Source of the DNA: Bacteroidia bacterium
Lineage (GTDB): Bacteria > Bacteroidota > Bacteroidia > Flavobacteriales > Flavobacteriaceae
Length of the DNA stretch: 64,000 bases
Direction: 5' to 3'
Assembly: GCA_030430385.1 (NCBI GenBank)
Contig: JAUIFO010000006.1
Span: 62,001-126,000 of the forward strand
Shown here: positions 43,222 to 53,164 of the stretch, in pieces
Layout: each line of letters begins with the position of its first letter
Numbering within the stretch: the first letter of the stretch is position 1
Notes under the pieces: model-generated
What the model saw: only the letters and a program-made list of their open reading frames with translations
What the model was told of the DNA's origin: nothing
Databases searched by the model: none
Position numbers and translations under genes: made by a program

Positions 43222-45120
43222 ATGTGTGGTATTAATGGTATTTTTCAATTATCATCTTCAAGTGCTGACCTGAAAAACTGCATTTCCAATATGAATGTAG
43301 AGCTTGCACATCGTGGACCAGATGATAAAGGATACATGATTGATGAAAAAATGGGTTTGGCTTTGGGACAAACAAGGTTAAGTATTATTGACCTATCAAG
43401 TGCTGGACACCAACCTATGATCGATCCAGTTGGAGAAAATACGATTATATACAATGGTGAGGTTTATAATTTTAAGCTTTTAAATGATAAATTTCTTAAA
43501 GATGAGGTGTTTAGCTCTCATTCAGATACCGAAACCATTTTAAAACTCTACAGAAAGCTTGGTTTGGATATGCTTAAGGAACTCAATGGTATGTTCGCTT
43601 TTGCACTTTGGGATTCAAAAAAAGAAGAGTTGTTGATCGCAAGAGATCGTTCTGGAAAAAAACCACTCTATTTTTCTGAAATGGGAAACACTTTTTCCTT
43701 TTCATCTGAGCTTAAAGCGCTTTTTAAATTACCTTGGATTTCTAAAAATATTGACGAAAAAGTCCTCTACGATTTTCTTACGTTCAATACAGTAATGACT
43801 CCAAATACGATGTTTAAAGGTATCCAAAAGTTTAAACCAGGTCATTATATGATTGTAAACAAATCAGGTATCAAAACTTATGAGTCGTATAATGATCTTA
43901 AATTCAGAAAGCTTAATTTTTCGTCTGAAGCCGAATTGGCAGATATGGTATTTGACAAGTTAGACGAATCTGTAAGAATGCGTATGATTTCAGATGTTCC
44001 TGTTGGAGCTTTTTTGAGTGGTGGCGTAGATTCTTCAGCTATTGTCGCATTGATGCGAAACAATACACAAGAGGATATTAAAACCTTTACCATCGGATTT
44101 GAAGGACAGCCTAATTATAATGAATTAGATTACGCTGAGAAAATTTCAAAGCGATACAATACCAACCATTTTGTAAAAACGGTTACGCCAAATGATTTAT
44201 TAGAGTTCATTCCCAAGATTACTGATATTTACGATGAACCTCAAGCTGATACCACGGCAATCCCAATTTATTTTATTTCTCAATTGGCAAAGGAGGAAAA
44301 TATTAAAGTAGTTTTAAATGGTGATGGACCAGATGAGCTGTTTTCAGGATACAAAAACTATGAACGTTACGTAAAAACGTATCAGTATTTTAAAGCAGCT
44401 TCTAAATCTCCAAAATTTGTAAAACGTATTGCTAATTCTGTTACTACAATACTTAAACCAGGAAAGCCTATCTCTGAATTTACAAACCGTTTGTATCACA
44501 ATCAGGATTTTTATTGGCCAGGTTCGGGTGGCATGAAAGAAAATGTAAAAAATGATATAATTTCAAAATCTTTTAAGCAAAGAATTAATGGACATTCATC
44601 TTACACGTATGTAGAACAACTCAAGAGCGAATATTTAGATTTCCTGAACGGGAATGCGTTTGATTATATAAATTGGTTATGTTTTTCTGGGTATAAACAT
44701 GCTGTCATAGAGCGATTTTTGTTCAGGTCTGATCGTTTAGGAATGGCACATTCTATTGAGGGAAGGACTCCTTTTATGAATCATGAGATGGTTGAATTGG
44801 CATTGTCAATTCCTGGTGAGTATAAAATAAAGAATGGGGTGAATAAATACATTTTAAAAAAATCTTTAGAACGTATATTGCCAGACGAAATTTTGTACAG
44901 AAAGAAAATGGGTTTCAATTTGCCAATTCGTGAATGGGCAAGTGATACCATTTATAATGGCGTTAAAGACAACATAGAACAATTTAATAAGGATACGGAT
45001 TTATTTAGTTTAGAAGAAGTTTACAAAATACTTGAATTATTAAAAAGTGGAAATATTCAATATACCAACACAGTTTGGACCATTTATTTTTTAATTAATT
45101 GGTATAAAAAGTGGTTTTAG
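43222..45120 (+). CDS. asnB: Asparagine synthetase (glutamine-hydrolysing) family protein
   Basis: The N-terminal class II glutamine amidotransferase has catalytic Cys2 (MCGINGIF) and LAHRGPDD near 29-35. The synthetase domain carries the ATP pyrophosphatase loop SGGVDSS at 266-272 and NGDGPDELFSGYKNY near 370. Length 632 is normal. In polysaccharide loci such genes often amidate uronic or amino acid residues of the glycan instead of making free asparagine. The neighbourhood supports that reading but does not prove it. Confidence 0.88.
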   Translation: MCGINGIFQLSSSSADLKNCISNMNVELAHRGPDDKGYMIDEKMGLALGQTRLSIIDLSSAGHQPMIDPVGENTIIYNGEVYNFKLLNDKFLKDEVFSSHSDTETILKLYRKLGLDMLKELNGMFAFALWDSKKEELLIARDRSGKKPLYFSEMGNTFSFSSELKALFKLPWISKNIDEKVLYDFLTFNTVMTPNTMFKGIQKFKPGHYMIVNKSGIKTYESYNDLKFRKLNFSSEAELADMVFDKLDESVRMRMISDVPVGAFLSGGVDSSAIVALMRNNTQEDIKTFTIGFEGQPNYNELDYAEKISKRYNTNHFVKTVTPNDLLEFIPKITDIYDEPQADTTAIPIYFISQLAKEENIKVVLNGDGPDELFSGYKNYERYVKTYQYFKAASKSPKFVKRIANSVTTILKPGKPISEFTNRLYHNQDFYWPGSGGMKENVKNDIISKSFKQRINGHSSYTYVEQLKSEYLDFLNGNAFDYINWLCFSGYKHAVIERFLFRSDRLGMAHSIEGRTPFMNHEMVELALSIPGEYKIKNGVNKYILKKSLERILPDEILYRKKMGFNLPIREWASDTIYNGVKDNIEQFNKDTDLFSLEEVYKILELLKSGNIQYTNTVWTIYFLINWYKKWF

Positions 45121-45132
45121 ATATAATTAGAA

Positions 45133-46416
45133 ATGGCTACAGGTGCTATAAGTAATATCATTTGGGATTGGAAACTGTATAAACAGTGGTTTAGAACCAG
45201 AAATAATGGTTTTAAGTGGATGCTTATTGTCATTTTGGCGTTTCCTTTTTTTGCTTCTACATGGGAGATGAAAGAAACTACTGGATTCTCACCGCTTCAA
45301 GTATTAGGACTGCTCGTGTTTATTTTTGGATTCCTTTCATTTGTGAGAAAAGGAAGTACAAGAACAGGTACTATAACGTTTACATTTTACATATTCCTAT
45401 TTTTATTTATCTTAAATCATCTTATGGTTTTTGGGTATGAACAATCCTTTTCCCAATTCGGAAACTCAGTTCGAGCCGTTCTCCCCTTTGTCTTATTCTT
45501 CTACTTCAGAAAATATCTAAATACTATTGTAGATATAGAAGGCTTCTTAATTACATTTCTCGTTGCATCAGTGTTTCCTATAGCGACACTCTATTACGAA
45601 ATTCTATTTGATCCAATTAAAGAGGTTTACAATACTGAATCAAGAGGAGGAGGACTTCGTTTGAGTGGGTTTTATGCCGATTTGTTTGGGTATATGAGTC
45701 ATTTGATATGTGGTTTTGTTTGTTATTGTTACTTCTACATTAAAAATGGGAGTAGAAAAACAAAGCATTGGATATTTGGAAACTTTGGATTCTTAGTGGT
45801 GCTCCTCATTTTTTTAATTGGTGTATATAATTTAAGACATCAAGCCTCTTGGGCTGTTGCAATATGTTTGCTTATTGTGTTTGTATCTTTTATTAGAAAA
45901 AAAGTATCACTTTTACAGCTTGTTGTTTTCTTCGTAATAATGGTAGGAGTTGGGATTTACTTTTACTTTGAAGTCTTTGAAGTGCTTTATGCAAAAGATA
46001 TCAATGTGGTTGAAGGAAAAGCCGATGATACAAGAGCACTCAATGGTAGGGTTTGGATTTGGAAGCGGTATTTTGCCTATTGGGAAGACTTTAGCGTAAT
46101 TTCTCAACTTATGGGTTCTGGTTTCGCTCAACATCCCAAATCTAGAATCATGATGGGTGGCGGTATGCATAACGATTATGTTAGGTTTTTCTTTTCTACA
46201 GGTATTGTTGGAATATTATGCTACATCTATTTTTTGATTACGGTATTGAGAGATTCCTTTAAGCCCGTATTAATCGAATTTAAATTTTTATTGTTAGCAA
46301 CGTTTATTATTGTTGTGATGTATAGTATTAGTTCACTTCCTCTTCTTGCTTCAGGAGCAATGATGTACTTTATTACAGCAATTTTTGCTCAAACTAAAAA
46401 GAGAGGAATATGGTAA
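45133..46416 (+). CDS. O-antigen polymerase/ligase-like membrane protein (Wzy candidate)
   Basis: An inner-membrane protein of 427 residues with about ten hydrophobic segments and a large loop around 280-330. That loop contains ARALNGRVWIWKRYFAYW and GGGMHNDYVRFFFSTGIVG. The second segment matches the O-antigen polymerase/WaaL-type signature (HNxYxxxxxxxGxxG). In a locus with a flippase it is best read as the repeat-unit polymerase. Wzy proteins share little sequence, so the call rests on topology and context. It overlaps the next gene by 7 bp. Confidence 0.78.
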   Translation: MATGAISNIIWDWKLYKQWFRTRNNGFKWMLIVILAFPFFASTWEMKETTGFSPLQVLGLLVFIFGFLSFVRKGSTRTGTITFTFYIFLFLFILNHLMVFGYEQSFSQFGNSVRAVLPFVLFFYFRKYLNTIVDIEGFLITFLVASVFPIATLYYEILFDPIKEVYNTESRGGGLRLSGFYADLFGYMSHLICGFVCYCYFYIKNGSRKTKHWIFGNFGFLVVLLIFLIGVYNLRHQASWAVAICLLIVFVSFIRKKVSLLQLVVFFVIMVGVGIYFYFEVFEVLYAKDINVVEGKADDTRALNGRVWIWKRYFAYWEDFSVISQLMGSGFAQHPKSRIMMGGGMHNDYVRFFFSTGIVGILCYIYFLITVLRDSFKPVLIEFKFLLLATFIIVVMYSISSLPLLASGAMMYFITAIFAQTKKRGIW

Positions 46417-47507
46417 AGGTATTGTGGCTTGCACCTGCATTAAATCACTATAAGGCAAGATTCCTGAATCATTTAGCTAATGATGAACATATTCAATTGC
46501 ATATCTTGTCAGGAACAGGTCGCAATAAAATGGGAGACCACGATATAGATGATCAAGATTGGGCCTTTAATCACGATCGATTAAATGTTCCTAAATCAAA
46601 ATTTGGATACGCTAAATCTGTTAAAGCATTTTTAAAGAATAATGCCCATAAGTTTGATTGGATTATGATTCCTGCTGAAAAAAAGAACGTGGTCCTATTT
46701 ATATTTCTTGTGCGATATTGTAAAACGCTACAAAACACTAAAACATTTTCATACAACCATCCCGTTTTAAAAACAAAAAATAAAAACTTAAAACTCTTAG
46801 ATACTTGGCTAACTAAATTTTTCTTTAAACGCTTAGATCGTGTTGTGTTCTATACTAAAGAAAGTATGGAACTTGCTGTACGTCAAAACTTGATTGAAAC
46901 AAAGAAGTCGTTTTGGGTAAATAATACAATAGATACCATAGAGGTTAAAAAGTATTATGATTATAATGATCCTCCATTAAATGAAAAACGAATGCTCTTT
47001 ATTGGTCGATTGATCAAATCAAAACAAATCGATAAACTATTCAAATATTTTATTGAATTACAAAAATCAGTACAGGGTCTTAAACTTGAAATCATTGGAG
47101 ATGGACCAATGGCTTTTGAAGTCGAAAATGCTTTAAAAAGTAATGACAATATAATTTGGCATAAATCCATTGTAGATGAAGAGAAAATTGCACCAATAAT
47201 GACGCGGTCAAGTTTGGTATTTGTTCCTGGTCATTCGGGCTTGTCAATAAATCATGCTTTTGCCTATGGACGACCATATATTACATTAGAAGCAGATAAA
47301 CATGGTCCTGAAATCAACTATTTAAATCCTAATGAAAACGGTTTTATCTTAGGGTCCGATTTTAAAACGAATGTTGATGTAATAGCTGATTTGCTATTAG
47401 ATGACGAAAAATTACTTAAGTTCTGTAGAAACGCAAATAAAAAAGGCGAGGAGTTATCAGTTGAAAACTGGGTAAAACTTATGAAGATAAATCTGTTAGA
47501 TGCCTAA
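46410..47507 (+). CDS. Glycosyltransferase, GT4-like (365 aa)
   Basis: A GT-B protein. The N-terminal WLAPALNHYKARFLNHLA is followed by SYNHP and an FFKRLDRVVFYTKESMELA region. The donor domain has MLFIGRLIKSKQIDKLFKYF, LEIIGDGPMAFEVE and FVPGHSGLSINHAFAYGRPY. It overlaps the genes on both sides. Specificity is unknown. Confidence 0.82.
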   Translation: MVKVLWLAPALNHYKARFLNHLANDEHIQLHILSGTGRNKMGDHDIDDQDWAFNHDRLNVPKSKFGYAKSVKAFLKNNAHKFDWIMIPAEKKNVVLFIFLVRYCKTLQNTKTFSYNHPVLKTKNKNLKLLDTWLTKFFFKRLDRVVFYTKESMELAVRQNLIETKKSFWVNNTIDTIEVKKYYDYNDPPLNEKRMLFIGRLIKSKQIDKLFKYFIELQKSVQGLKLEIIGDGPMAFEVENALKSNDNIIWHKSIVDEEKIAPIMTRSSLVFVPGHSGLSINHAFAYGRPYITLEADKHGPEINYLNPNENGFILGSDFKTNVDVIADLLLDDEKLLKFCRNANKKGEELSVENWVKLMKINLLDA

Positions 47508-48666
47508 AAGGAAACCAAAAATATTATTTATCGGTCCAACACCACCTCCATATTCTGGTCCAGAGTTGAGTATGCAACAATTTCTGGAATCTCAAACATT
47601 AAATGAAGCTTTTGATATAAAGTTTTTAAAAACCAACTTCAGAACCGATAACACTAAAAAAGGGAAGTTAGATGCTTCTATGCTCACTAATTTTTTCATT
47701 TTCTTTTCTAAACTTTTAAAACTGTTAATCACTCATAAAATAAAATGTGTCTATTATCCAATTACGCCAACTCAAGTAGGATGGGTTGGTCGCGATTCTT
47801 GGACTATTTTATTGAGCAAACTTTTTGGCGCAAAAGTGATTATTCATTTAAGAGGAAGCCACTTTAAGCTCAATTTTCAAGGCTTCAATGGGATGGTCAA
47901 AAAGTTAATTGGCTTCAGTTTAAAAAAAGTTGACACAGCCATTGTGCAAGCGCAATACCTTGACGATCAGTTTTTACCGTATGTACCAAAATCTAAAATA
48001 CGTGTGTTGTATCAAGCAATGGATATTAATGAGTTTTCAGATAAACATGATATTGAAGTCATTGACGGAAAGATATTGGTTATGGGTCATATGACAAAGG
48101 CTAAGGGTTATACCGATATTTTAAAAATAATTCCTGACATTTGTGAAGAATTTCCTCATGTGAAATTTTATTTTGCAGGAAACATTAGGAAAGGAGAACG
48201 CGGTGTGTTTTATAATCAATATACTGGAGAAAAAATTGAATATGAAGACCCTTTTGAAGCCGAGAATAGCATTTTGAATTCTAAATACAAAGACCATTAT
48301 GTGAACCTCGGAATAATAAGTGGTGATGATAAAATGAAACATTTAAAGTCTACAAACATATTTTTAACAGCATCTTACTCTGAAGGATTTTCGCGTTCGC
48401 TTCTTGAGGCTATGTCCTTAGGCAAACCTGTTGTGTTTACACCTGTTGGTGCTCATCGTGAAGTGTTTGAAGATGGGACTCATGGGTTTTCATTTATTCC
48501 AGGGCAACTTGAAGATTTAAAAGTTGCGCTTAAAAAGTTGATTTCAGATAAAAGCAAAAGAGTTGAAATTGGAATTAACAACAGAAAAAATGTTGTTGAG
48601 AATTTTTCAATCGAGAAGATCGCAGCTGATTTTAAAACCATAATTCAAAATACGTTGACGTCATGA
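47500..48666 (+). CDS. Glycosyltransferase family 4 (388 aa)
   Basis: A GT-B protein starting KILFIGPTPPPYSGPELSM, the usual glycine- and proline-rich opening. IIHLRGSHFK lies in the acceptor domain. In the donor domain are VMGHMTKAKGYTDILKII, FYFAGNIRKGE, and the EX7E motif ASYSEGFSRSLLEAMSLGKP. It overlaps the acetyltransferase gene by 4 bp. The four GT4-type genes of the locus suggest a repeat unit of several sugars. Confidence 0.87.
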   Translation: MPKRKPKILFIGPTPPPYSGPELSMQQFLESQTLNEAFDIKFLKTNFRTDNTKKGKLDASMLTNFFIFFSKLLKLLITHKIKCVYYPITPTQVGWVGRDSWTILLSKLFGAKVIIHLRGSHFKLNFQGFNGMVKKLIGFSLKKVDTAIVQAQYLDDQFLPYVPKSKIRVLYQAMDINEFSDKHDIEVIDGKILVMGHMTKAKGYTDILKIIPDICEEFPHVKFYFAGNIRKGERGVFYNQYTGEKIEYEDPFEAENSILNSKYKDHYVNLGIISGDDKMKHLKSTNIFLTASYSEGFSRSLLEAMSLGKPVVFTPVGAHREVFEDGTHGFSFIPGQLEDLKVALKKLISDKSKRVEIGINNRKNVVENFSIEKIAADFKTIIQNTLTS

Positions 48667-49121
48667 AAACACTAATAAGAAAAATGGTGCACCACCTTGG
48701 CAACTTGTTAAGGTTTTTTCAGATGTCTTTCTTAAGAGCTTCTGGAGCTAAGATTGGAAAGAATACAATGATCAGTTTAGGAGCTAAAATTGATGTAAGA
48801 CGCGGTAAAGTAACTATTGGTGATCATTGTTTAATAACACATGGCTGTTACATCTTATCTCATGATGGTGCAGCACACATAATAAACCCTGAAGATAATG
48901 GAACAGGTTATGTGACTATTGGAGATCATGTGTTTATTGGTGTGAATACTGTAGTTTTGCGAAATGTGACTATTGGAAGTCATTCTATTATTGGAGCAGG
49001 TTCCGTAGTCAATAAAGATATTCCTGAAGGCGTCGTAGCTGCAGGAAACCCAATTAAGATTTTAAAAGAATTAGATAAACCTTATAGACCATTACCTAAG
49101 GTTCATAAAAATGTAGATTAA
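48663..49121 (+). CDS. Left-handed beta-helix acyltransferase (WcaF/serine acetyltransferase-like)
   Basis: A 152-residue hexapeptide-repeat protein. Repeats of the LxxGxxI type run through IGKNTMISLGAKI, VTIGDHCLI, VTIGDHVFIGVNTVVL and VTIGSHSIIGAGSVV. It ends in GVVAAGNPIKIL, typical of sugar O- or N-acetyltransferases using acetyl-CoA. The catalytic-type histidine is present (ITHGCYILSHDG). It probably acetylates a sugar of the exported glycan. The next gene follows with no gap. Confidence 0.86.
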   Translation: MKTLIRKMVHHLGNLLRFFQMSFLRASGAKIGKNTMISLGAKIDVRRGKVTIGDHCLITHGCYILSHDGAAHIINPEDNGTGYVTIGDHVFIGVNTVVLRNVTIGSHSIIGAGSVVNKDIPEGVVAAGNPIKILKELDKPYRPLPKVHKNVD

Positions 49122-51260
49122 ATGCAACAACTTACGCAAAAGCTTGGTTCAGGTGATATGATTATTCAAGAAGTTCCTTATCCGCAACTTGGAAAAGGAA
49201 TGGTGATCGTGAAAAATCATTATTCTATTATCAGTGCAGGTACTGAAGGATCCACTGTTGTAGCGGCTAGAAAAAGTTTAATAGGTAAAGCTAAAGAGCG
49301 TCCGCAACAAGTGAAACAAGTTATCGATACGCTAAAAAAACAAGGTCCTGTACAAACGTACAGAGCTGTAATGAAAAAATTAGATGCGTATTCGCCTTTG
49401 GGTTATAGTTGTGCTGGTGAAGTGATTGAGGTTGGAGAAGGTGTTACCGAATTTGAAGTTGGTGATAAAGTTGCTTGTGCTGGAGCTGGATATGCTAATC
49501 ATGCCGAAATTGTTTCAGTGCCAATTAACCTTTGTGTAAAATTAGATGCGAATACCAATCTAAAGGATGCAGCTTACAATACCTTAGGCGCTATTTCAAT
49601 GCAAGGTGTGCGCCAAGCCGATCTGCGATTAGGTGAATCTTGTGTGGTTATCGGACTAGGATTACTGGGTCAGTTAGCAGCATTGATTTTAAAAGCATCT
49701 GGTGTTACTGTAATTGGAGTTGATGTGTCTGAAGCAGCTGTCAATCAAGCTGTCAAAAACAATGTGGTCGATCTTGGATTAACCCGAAATGCAGCTGGTG
49801 CAGAAGAACAGATTCTTAATGCTACAAATGGTTATGGTGCAGATGCAGTTATTATTGCTGCAGCAACATCAAGTCTCGATCCAATTAATTTTGCTGGCGC
49901 TATTGCACGAAAAAAAGGAAAAGTTGTTGTTTTAGGTGCTGTTCCAACAGGATTTGATCGTGATCCATTCTGGTATCGCAAAGAACTGGAACTTAAAATG
50001 GCTTGTTCTTATGGTCCTGGACGCTACGATTTAAATTACGAAGAAAAAGGAATCGATTATCCGTTGCCTTATGTGCGATGGACTGAAAAACGCAATATGG
50101 AAGCGTTTCAAAATCTTATTGCAACCAAGCGAATAGATATTGCTTACCTCACCACACATGAGTTTGAGTTCGATAATGCAAAAGCAGCTTTCGATCTTGT
50201 CGTTTCAAAATCTGAACCTTTCACAGGAATTGCTCTAAAGTATGATGTAGATAGAGCGATTTCTAAAGCTAAAATCGAAACATCTGATAATAGTTCTTTA
50301 GGAAAAGTAAACATCTCATTTATTGGAGCAGGTAGTTATGCGCAAGGAAACTTGCTGCCTAATATTCCTGAATCATCAGATATAGGTAGAGTAGGTGTAT
50401 TAACAAATACAGGAACAACGTCTAAACGCGTTGCTGAAAAATTCAAATTTCAATTCTGTGCTACTGAAGAATCTGATGTATTAGATGATAAGACAAATAC
50501 TGTTTTTGTAGCAACACGTCATGATTCTCATGGACCATTTGTGCTTAAAAGTCTACAAGCCAACAAAAATGTTTTTGTTGAGAAACCTTTATGCTTGTTA
50601 GAGTCAGAATTAGATGAGATCATAAGTGCACAGTCTAAAGCCAAGACTTCTGTTATGGTTGGTTTTAATAGACGTTTTTCGCCTTTAACCGCCAAGCTTA
50701 AAAAAGCCTTAGGGAATAACCCAATGACCATGATCTACAGAATCAATGCTGGTGCGATCCCAAAAGATACATGGATTCAAGATGCTGAAATTGGAGGCGG
50801 AAGAGTTCTAGGCGAAGTATGTCACTTTATTGATTATCTCACTTATCTCAATGGAAGTTTACCAACAAAAATATCGGCTTCTGCACTACCTGATGCCAAT
50901 CAGTTAAATGATACATTAAATATTTTGATCCAATTTGAAAACGGATCTTCTGGAGTGGTTGGTTATTATGCTAATGGTTCAAAATCTATGACCAAAGAAT
51001 ATGTTGAGGTATTTTCGGCAGGAATGTCTGCAACACTAAACGATTTTAAAGAGCTCAAGATTTATGGCAAAGGCAAACCAAAACGAGATAAGCTTTTAAA
51101 TCAGAATAAAGGTCAGAAAGAAATGGTTACGGCTTTTGTTGATGGTCTGCTTAGTCAAGGTCAAGCGCCAATTCCATTTGAAGAAATTGTTGCAGTCACA
51201 AAGGCATCTTTTAAAGTTTTAGAATCAATAAAACGTGGAGGAGAACAGGTTGATATATAA
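49122..51260 (+). CDS. Bi-domain oxidoreductase: zinc-type alcohol dehydrogenase fused to Gfo/Idh/MocA domain
   Basis: Residues 1-360 are a medium-chain dehydrogenase. SAGTEGSTV is near 38, GYSCAGEVIEVG at 94-105, and the Rossmann loop GLGLLGQ at 178-184. The structural zinc cysteines are not obvious. From about 388 a second Rossmann fold begins (VNISFIGAGSYAQGNLLP), with the Gfo/Idh/MocA motif EKPL near 480 and GGGRVLGEVCHFIDYL. At 712 residues it matches a known fusion found in Bacteroidota and archaeal glycan loci, often beside heparinase-like genes. It probably oxidises or epimerises an activated sugar, possibly with an internal transfer between the two NAD(P) sites. Confidence 0.85.
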   Translation: MQQLTQKLGSGDMIIQEVPYPQLGKGMVIVKNHYSIISAGTEGSTVVAARKSLIGKAKERPQQVKQVIDTLKKQGPVQTYRAVMKKLDAYSPLGYSCAGEVIEVGEGVTEFEVGDKVACAGAGYANHAEIVSVPINLCVKLDANTNLKDAAYNTLGAISMQGVRQADLRLGESCVVIGLGLLGQLAALILKASGVTVIGVDVSEAAVNQAVKNNVVDLGLTRNAAGAEEQILNATNGYGADAVIIAAATSSLDPINFAGAIARKKGKVVVLGAVPTGFDRDPFWYRKELELKMACSYGPGRYDLNYEEKGIDYPLPYVRWTEKRNMEAFQNLIATKRIDIAYLTTHEFEFDNAKAAFDLVVSKSEPFTGIALKYDVDRAISKAKIETSDNSSLGKVNISFIGAGSYAQGNLLPNIPESSDIGRVGVLTNTGTTSKRVAEKFKFQFCATEESDVLDDKTNTVFVATRHDSHGPFVLKSLQANKNVFVEKPLCLLESELDEIISAQSKAKTSVMVGFNRRFSPLTAKLKKALGNNPMTMIYRINAGAIPKDTWIQDAEIGGGRVLGEVCHFIDYLTYLNGSLPTKISASALPDANQLNDTLNILIQFENGSSGVVGYYANGSKSMTKEYVEVFSAGMSATLNDFKELKIYGKGKPKRDKLLNQNKGQKEMVTAFVDGLLSQGQAPIPFEEIVAVTKASFKVLESIKRGGEQVDI

Positions 51261-52446
51261 AGTTTCAGAGAGTTTTTCCAAACTTAAAGCATATTGTGAA
51301 GCTGAAAAATATAAAGGTTGGGATCCTTATGATGGTTTGAATTCTAAAGTCTTTCAAGCCCTTCCTTTTAAGCATTGGGATTTGGCAAGATTGGCTTGGA
51401 TTCAAGGCTTTAAGAGAAGTCCGATTAATTTTAGAAAACTATTACTGGTTCCAAAAGAATACAATGCCAAAGGTGTAGCCTTGTTTCTTCTAGGCTATTG
51501 TAGGTTATATAAATTAGCTGAAAGCGGTTGCGAAGATTTCGGAACTAAAGCCGAGTTGTTACAACACATAAAAGAAATCACACAATTACTTTTAGATTTA
51601 AGAAGTAAAGGGTATTCAGGATCAGCTTGGGGTTATAATTTCGATTGGCAAGCTAGACGACTATTCTTGTTTCAAAAGCATACACCTACAGTTGTGGCAA
51701 CTTGTTTTTGTGTTGAAGCCTTAATTGAAAGTTATGAAATTACTAAAGATGAAACCGTTTTAAACGAAACCTTATCTGCTGCAGAGTTTGTGTTAAACGA
51801 TTTGTCGAGAACACCTCATGGCGAAGGACTTATTTTTTCATATAGTATCAAAGACGGAAACAATACGGTGATCAATGCATCGTTATTAGGTGCTAAAATT
51901 TTGAGTTATTCTTATAAATATAAGCAGAATCAAGAGCACGCTGCATTAGCAAAAAAGGCTGTTTTGGCTGCATGTGATTTACAAGAAGAAGATGGTTCTT
52001 GGATTTATGGTTTGTTGCCAATTCAATCTTGGAAAGATAGTTTTCATACAGGGTTTAATCTAGATGCTATAGAAACCTATCAGCAAAACACCAAAGATTA
52101 TAGTTTTCAAAAGTACATTGACAAAGGCGTGCGTTTTTATGTCAATGAGTTTTTTGAAAGTAATGGCATGCCTAAATATTATCACGATAGAACTTACCCT
52201 ATAGATATTCATTGCCCAGCTCAGGTAATTGTAACGTTATCTAAATTAAAGGTTTTTCAAAATCATCATGATCTATTGTCAAAAGTTTTAGATTGGACGA
52301 TTGATAATATGCAGGACAAAAAAGGGTATTTTTACTACCAATTAAAAAAAGGAATAAGCTCTAAAATTTCATACATGCGTTGGAGTAATGCCTTTATGTT
52401 CAATGCTATGGCGCATTATTTGCTTGAAATCAAAACAGCTAATTAA
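51250..52446 (+). CDS. Alpha/alpha-toroid-like protein of glycan loci, function unknown
   Basis: A roughly 400-residue helical protein beginning LIYKVSESFSKLKAYCEAEKY. Aromatic-rich motifs include WDPYDGLNSKVFQ, SAWGYNFDWQARR, LQEEDGSWIYG and SFHTGFNLDAI, and the pattern suggests an (alpha/alpha)6 barrel. Related proteins are often mislabelled as delta-aminolevulinic acid dehydratase, and no such motif is present. The upstream GTG at 51235 is in frame. I prefer the TTG at 51250 because GGAGGA lies 7 nt before it. The gene overlaps the bi-domain oxidoreductase and the WecG-like gene, so it acts in the same glycan pathway. A lyase, epimerase or hydrolase role is possible. Confidence 0.7.
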   Translation: MIYKVSESFSKLKAYCEAEKYKGWDPYDGLNSKVFQALPFKHWDLARLAWIQGFKRSPINFRKLLLVPKEYNAKGVALFLLGYCRLYKLAESGCEDFGTKAELLQHIKEITQLLLDLRSKGYSGSAWGYNFDWQARRLFLFQKHTPTVVATCFCVEALIESYEITKDETVLNETLSAAEFVLNDLSRTPHGEGLIFSYSIKDGNNTVINASLLGAKILSYSYKYKQNQEHAALAKKAVLAACDLQEEDGSWIYGLLPIQSWKDSFHTGFNLDAIETYQQNTKDYSFQKYIDKGVRFYVNEFFESNGMPKYYHDRTYPIDIHCPAQVIVTLSKLKVFQNHHDLLSKVLDWTIDNMQDKKGYFYYQLKKGISSKISYMRWSNAFMFNAMAHYLLEIKTAN

Positions 52447-53144
52447 TGGAATCTAAATCTTTAAATGGAGTCATCACTTTTGCGCCTTCTTCAAGAAAGG
52501 AATTAATGCAATATGCTTTTGATCATAAAAAGATCATGGTTGCTGTCAACGCTGAAAAAATTCTTCATGCAACAGATGATAGTCGTGCATTAATAAATAG
52601 AAATTTAGGTTATCCAGATGGTATTGGAGCTGTTTGGGCACTTCAGAAAAAAGGAATAAAAGATGTCGTTAAAATACCAGGTTGTGAACTTTGGTTAGAT
52701 GTCGTTGCAAACTATTACAAAACGAAGTCGTTCTATTTGGTTGGAGGGAAACAAGAGGTTATTGATGAAACAGTTGATAAATTAAAAGCTGAATTTCCAG
52801 GGATTACAATTTGTAACTACAGAAATGGTTATATAAAAACTTCCGAAGAAGAAATAGCTTTAATAAAAGATATAAAAATGCATCAGCCTGATGTCGTGTT
52901 CATTGCAATGGGATCTCCTAAGCAAGAATTGCTCATGGAAAAAATTCAACTAGAGCATCAAGCAGTATATCAAGGTTTAGGAGGAAGTTTTGATGTTTAC
53001 ACAGGCAACGTCAAGCGCGCACCAGAATGGTGGGTAAAAAACAACATGGAATGGACTTACAGATTGTTGAAACAACCATCAAGAATTAAAAGACAAATCC
53101 ATTTAGTGCGATTTTTTGTTAATTTGCATCTCAATCGTTATTAA
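52446..53144 (+). CDS. WecG/TagA/CpsF-family glycosyltransferase (GT26)
   Basis: A 232-residue protein with the whole family set: NLGYPDGIGAVW near 53-64, MGSPKQELLM near 157-166, GGSFDVYTGNVKRAPEWW near 180-197 and MEWTYRLL after it. Members transfer ManNAc or ManNAcA to the lipid-linked first sugar. The next gene encodes WecB, which makes UDP-ManNAc, so the donor is probably UDP-ManNAc or a derivative. The ATG overlaps the previous stop by one base (TAATG). Confidence 0.9.
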   Translation: MESKSLNGVITFAPSSRKELMQYAFDHKKIMVAVNAEKILHATDDSRALINRNLGYPDGIGAVWALQKKGIKDVVKIPGCELWLDVVANYYKTKSFYLVGGKQEVIDETVDKLKAEFPGITICNYRNGYIKTSEEEIALIKDIKMHQPDVVFIAMGSPKQELLMEKIQLEHQAVYQGLGGSFDVYTGNVKRAPEWWVKNNMEWTYRLLKQPSRIKRQIHLVRFFVNLHLNRY

Positions 53145-53164
53145 TTCAATTTCATATACAGTTT

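Noticed and set aside
43222-45120. AsnB as lasso cyclase for the peptide
   Set aside because: It retains Cys2 and a full glutaminase domain, and lies 29 kb away on the opposite strand.
51250-52446. Delta-aminolevulinic acid dehydratase
   Set aside because: None of the dehydratase active-site motifs are present. The name circulates for such proteins through annotation transfer.
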